Positions 13,067 to 14,469 of a stretch of DNA of 14,469 nt are shown piece after piece; position 1 is the stretch's first letter, and every line of letters starts with the position of its first letter. The notes under the pieces are model-generated. The model ran no database searches, was not told the origin of the DNA, and saw nothing but the letters and a program-made list of their open reading frames with translations. Position numbers and translations under genes: made by a program. Origin of the DNA: Zoogloeaceae bacterium (lineage in GTDB: Bacteria; Pseudomonadota; Gammaproteobacteria; Burkholderiales; Rhodocyclaceae). The stretch covers positions 1-14,469 of the forward strand of contig JAIRLE010000066.1 in NCBI GenBank assembly GCA_031259605.1, read 5' to 3'.

Positions 13067-14469
13067 ATGTCTGAAGATCGTATTCTCAATCCCCAACTGA
13101 AAAGCAAAATCATGTCCGCCGAAGAAGCGGCCGCCTCGATTCCGGCGGGTGCCAATGTCGGCGTCAGCGGCTTTACCGGCGCGGGCTACCCCAAGGTAGT
13201 GCCGGTAGCCTTGGCCAAGCGCATCCTGGAAGCCCGGATTTCCGGCAAGAAATTCCGGGTCGGCCTGTGGACGGGCGCTTCCACCGCGCCCGATCTCGAT
13301 AGTTCGCTCGCCATCGTAGACGGCGTCGAAAAGCGCCTGCCCTATCAATCCGACCCGGTGCTCAGGAACAAGATCAACGAAGGCAGCATCGAATACACCG
13401 ACATCCACCTCTCGCACGTCGCGCAACTGGCCGCCTTCGGCTTCCTGGGAAAACTCGACGTCGCCATCATCGAAGTGGTCGGCATCACCGCCGACGGCAA
13501 GCTCATTCCCTCCTCATCGGTCGGCAACAACCCGACCTGGCTTGCCTGCGCCAACAAGGTGATCCTCGAAGTCAACAGTTGGCAGAGTGCCGCGCTCGAA
13601 GGCATGCACGACATCTACAACGTGGCGCTGCCGCCCCATCGCGCGCCGATCCCGCTGGCCCGCGCCACCGACCGCATCGGCTCGCCCTATCTGGAAGTCG
13701 ATCCCGCCAAGGTCGTCGCCGTGGTGGAGACCCATCGCCCCGACCGCAATTCGCCGTTCTCGCCGCCCGACGAGAGTTCCAGGAAGATTGCCGGGCATAT
13801 CCTGGAATTCCTCGCCCACGAAGTGAAACAGGGCCGTCTGCCGCAAAACCTGCTGCCCCTGCAATCCGGCGTCGGCAACATTGCCAACGCCGTGCTCTCC
13901 GGCCTGAACGAAGGGTCGTTCGAGAATCTCACCTCATACACGGAAGTCCTGCAGGACGGCATGCTGGACATGATCAAATCCGGCAAGCTCGTCTGCGCCT
14001 CGGCCACCGCCTTTTCGCTCTCGCCCAAGGCGCTGGAGGAACTGAACAAGGATCTGGCGCGCTACAGCAAGAACATCATCCTGCGCCCGCAGGAAATCTC
14101 CAACAACCCGGAAATCATCCGCCGCCTGGGGGTGATCGCCATGAACGGCATGATCGAGGCGGACATCTATGGGAACGTCAATTCCACGCACGTCATGGGC
14201 ACGAAGATGATGAACGGCTTGGGCGGCTCCGGCGATTTCGCCCGCAACGCCTACCTTTCCATCTTCATGACGCCCTCGACGGCCAAGGGCGGCGACATTT
14301 CCTGCATCGTGCCAATGGCCTCGCACGTCGATCACACCGAGCACGACGTGCAGGTGCTGGTCACCGAACAGGGCCTGGCCGATCTGCGCGGCCTCTCCCC
14401 CAAGCAGCGCGCCCAGGTGGTGATCGAAAACTGCGCCCACCCTGACTTCAAGCCCGCCCTGAAGGACTA
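13067..14469 (+). CDS. Succinate/acetyl-CoA CoA-transferase (acetyl-CoA hydrolase family), 3' end outside window
   Basis: A class I CoA-transferase of the Ach1/AarC/YgfH group; such enzymes move CoA between acetyl-, propionyl- or succinyl-CoA and free acids. The visible 467 codons are most of a ~500-residue protein; the frame is open at the window end. The active-site Glu is E293 in SYTEVLQDG, matching the position of the AarC catalytic glutamate. The oxyanion/CoA regions GVGNIANAVLSGL (268-280) and GLGGSGDF (384-391) are present. The ATG at 13067 has AGGA 7 nt upstream. Which acyl pair is used cannot be told from sequence: succinyl-CoA:acetate and propionyl-CoA:succinate are both possible. 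It has its own promoter and is not obviously linked in function to aat. Confidence 0.93.
   Translation, partial: MSEDRILNPQLKSKIMSAEEAAASIPAGANVGVSGFTGAGYPKVVPVALAKRILEARISGKKFRVGLWTGASTAPDLDSSLAIVDGVEKRLPYQSDPVLRNKINEGSIEYTDIHLSHVAQLAAFGFLGKLDVAIIEVVGITADGKLIPSSSVGNNPTWLACANKVILEVNSWQSAALEGMHDIYNVALPPHRAPIPLARATDRIGSPYLEVDPAKVVAVVETHRPDRNSPFSPPDESSRKIAGHILEFLAHEVKQGRLPQNLLPLQSGVGNIANAVLSGLNEGSFENLTSYTEVLQDGMLDMIKSGKLVCASATAFSLSPKALEELNKDLARYSKNIILRPQEISNNPEIIRRLGVIAMNGMIEADIYGNVNSTHVMGTKMMNGLGGSGDFARNAYLSIFMTPSTAKGGDISCIVPMASHVDHTEHDVQVLVTEQGLADLRGLSPKQRAQVVIENCAHPDFKPALKD

Noticed and set aside
13579..14445. A 288-codon plus-strand frame inside the CoA-transferase gene.
   Set aside because: It overlaps a strongly conserved enzyme in another frame and is Arg/Gly/His-rich without recognisable motifs.

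Overview
The window looks like chromosomal DNA of a high-GC Gram-negative bacterium, most likely a betaproteobacterium (Rhodocyclales, Nitrosomonadales or a close relative). Reasons: the N-terminal style of the first GGDEF protein, the creBCD set, the neighbouring aat and bpt leucyltransferase genes, the AsmA/DUF748 protein, and short extragenic palindromes of the CTCTCCC...GGGAGAG type. This lineage assignment is inference, and no rRNA or tRNA gene is present to anchor it. No prophage, insertion sequence, CRISPR array or other obvious mobile gene is visible.

Layout. (1) 2-1768 (+): a diguanylate cyclase whose 5' end lies outside the window. (2) 1862-5398 (-): the creB-creC-creD two-component locus, with a clear CreB-type direct repeat (TTCAC-N6-TTCAC, plus a third TTCAT copy) just after the creC stop and in front of a -10 box for creD. 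(3) 5658-8793 (+): the Mg2+ transporter/channel MgtE, a DUF2167 membrane-anchored protein and an unrecognised membrane protein. (4) 8794-8992: a convergent intergenic region with nested inverted repeats. (5) 8993-11319 (-): a response regulator carrying a degenerate GGDEF domain, then a DUF748/AsmA-like protein. (6) 11388-12979 (+): an NlpC/P60 endopeptidase with an apparently leaderless promoter, the N-degron transferase aat, and the frameshifted, truncated remnant of its partner bpt. (7) 13067-end (+): a succinate/acetyl-CoA CoA-transferase cut off by the window end.

How the parts work together. CreC/CreB is an envelope and metabolism sensor pair, and its classic target creD carries the expected operator here, so the regulatory loop looks intact. 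Two c-di-GMP-related proteins are present. One has the full GGEEF active site and a product-inhibition I-site. The other keeps only the I-site-like RxxD and has SPGRF where GGEEF should be, which suggests a c-di-GMP-binding or purely structural role. The N-degron branch is reduced: Aat appears functional, while Bpt is a short broken remnant replaced downstream by what looks like the promoter of the CoA-transferase gene.

I see no obviously new multi-gene system. The best leads are the triple cre operator, the degenerate GGDEF regulator paired with the DUF748 protein, the decayed bpt gene, and the uncharacterised DUF2167/membrane-protein pair.
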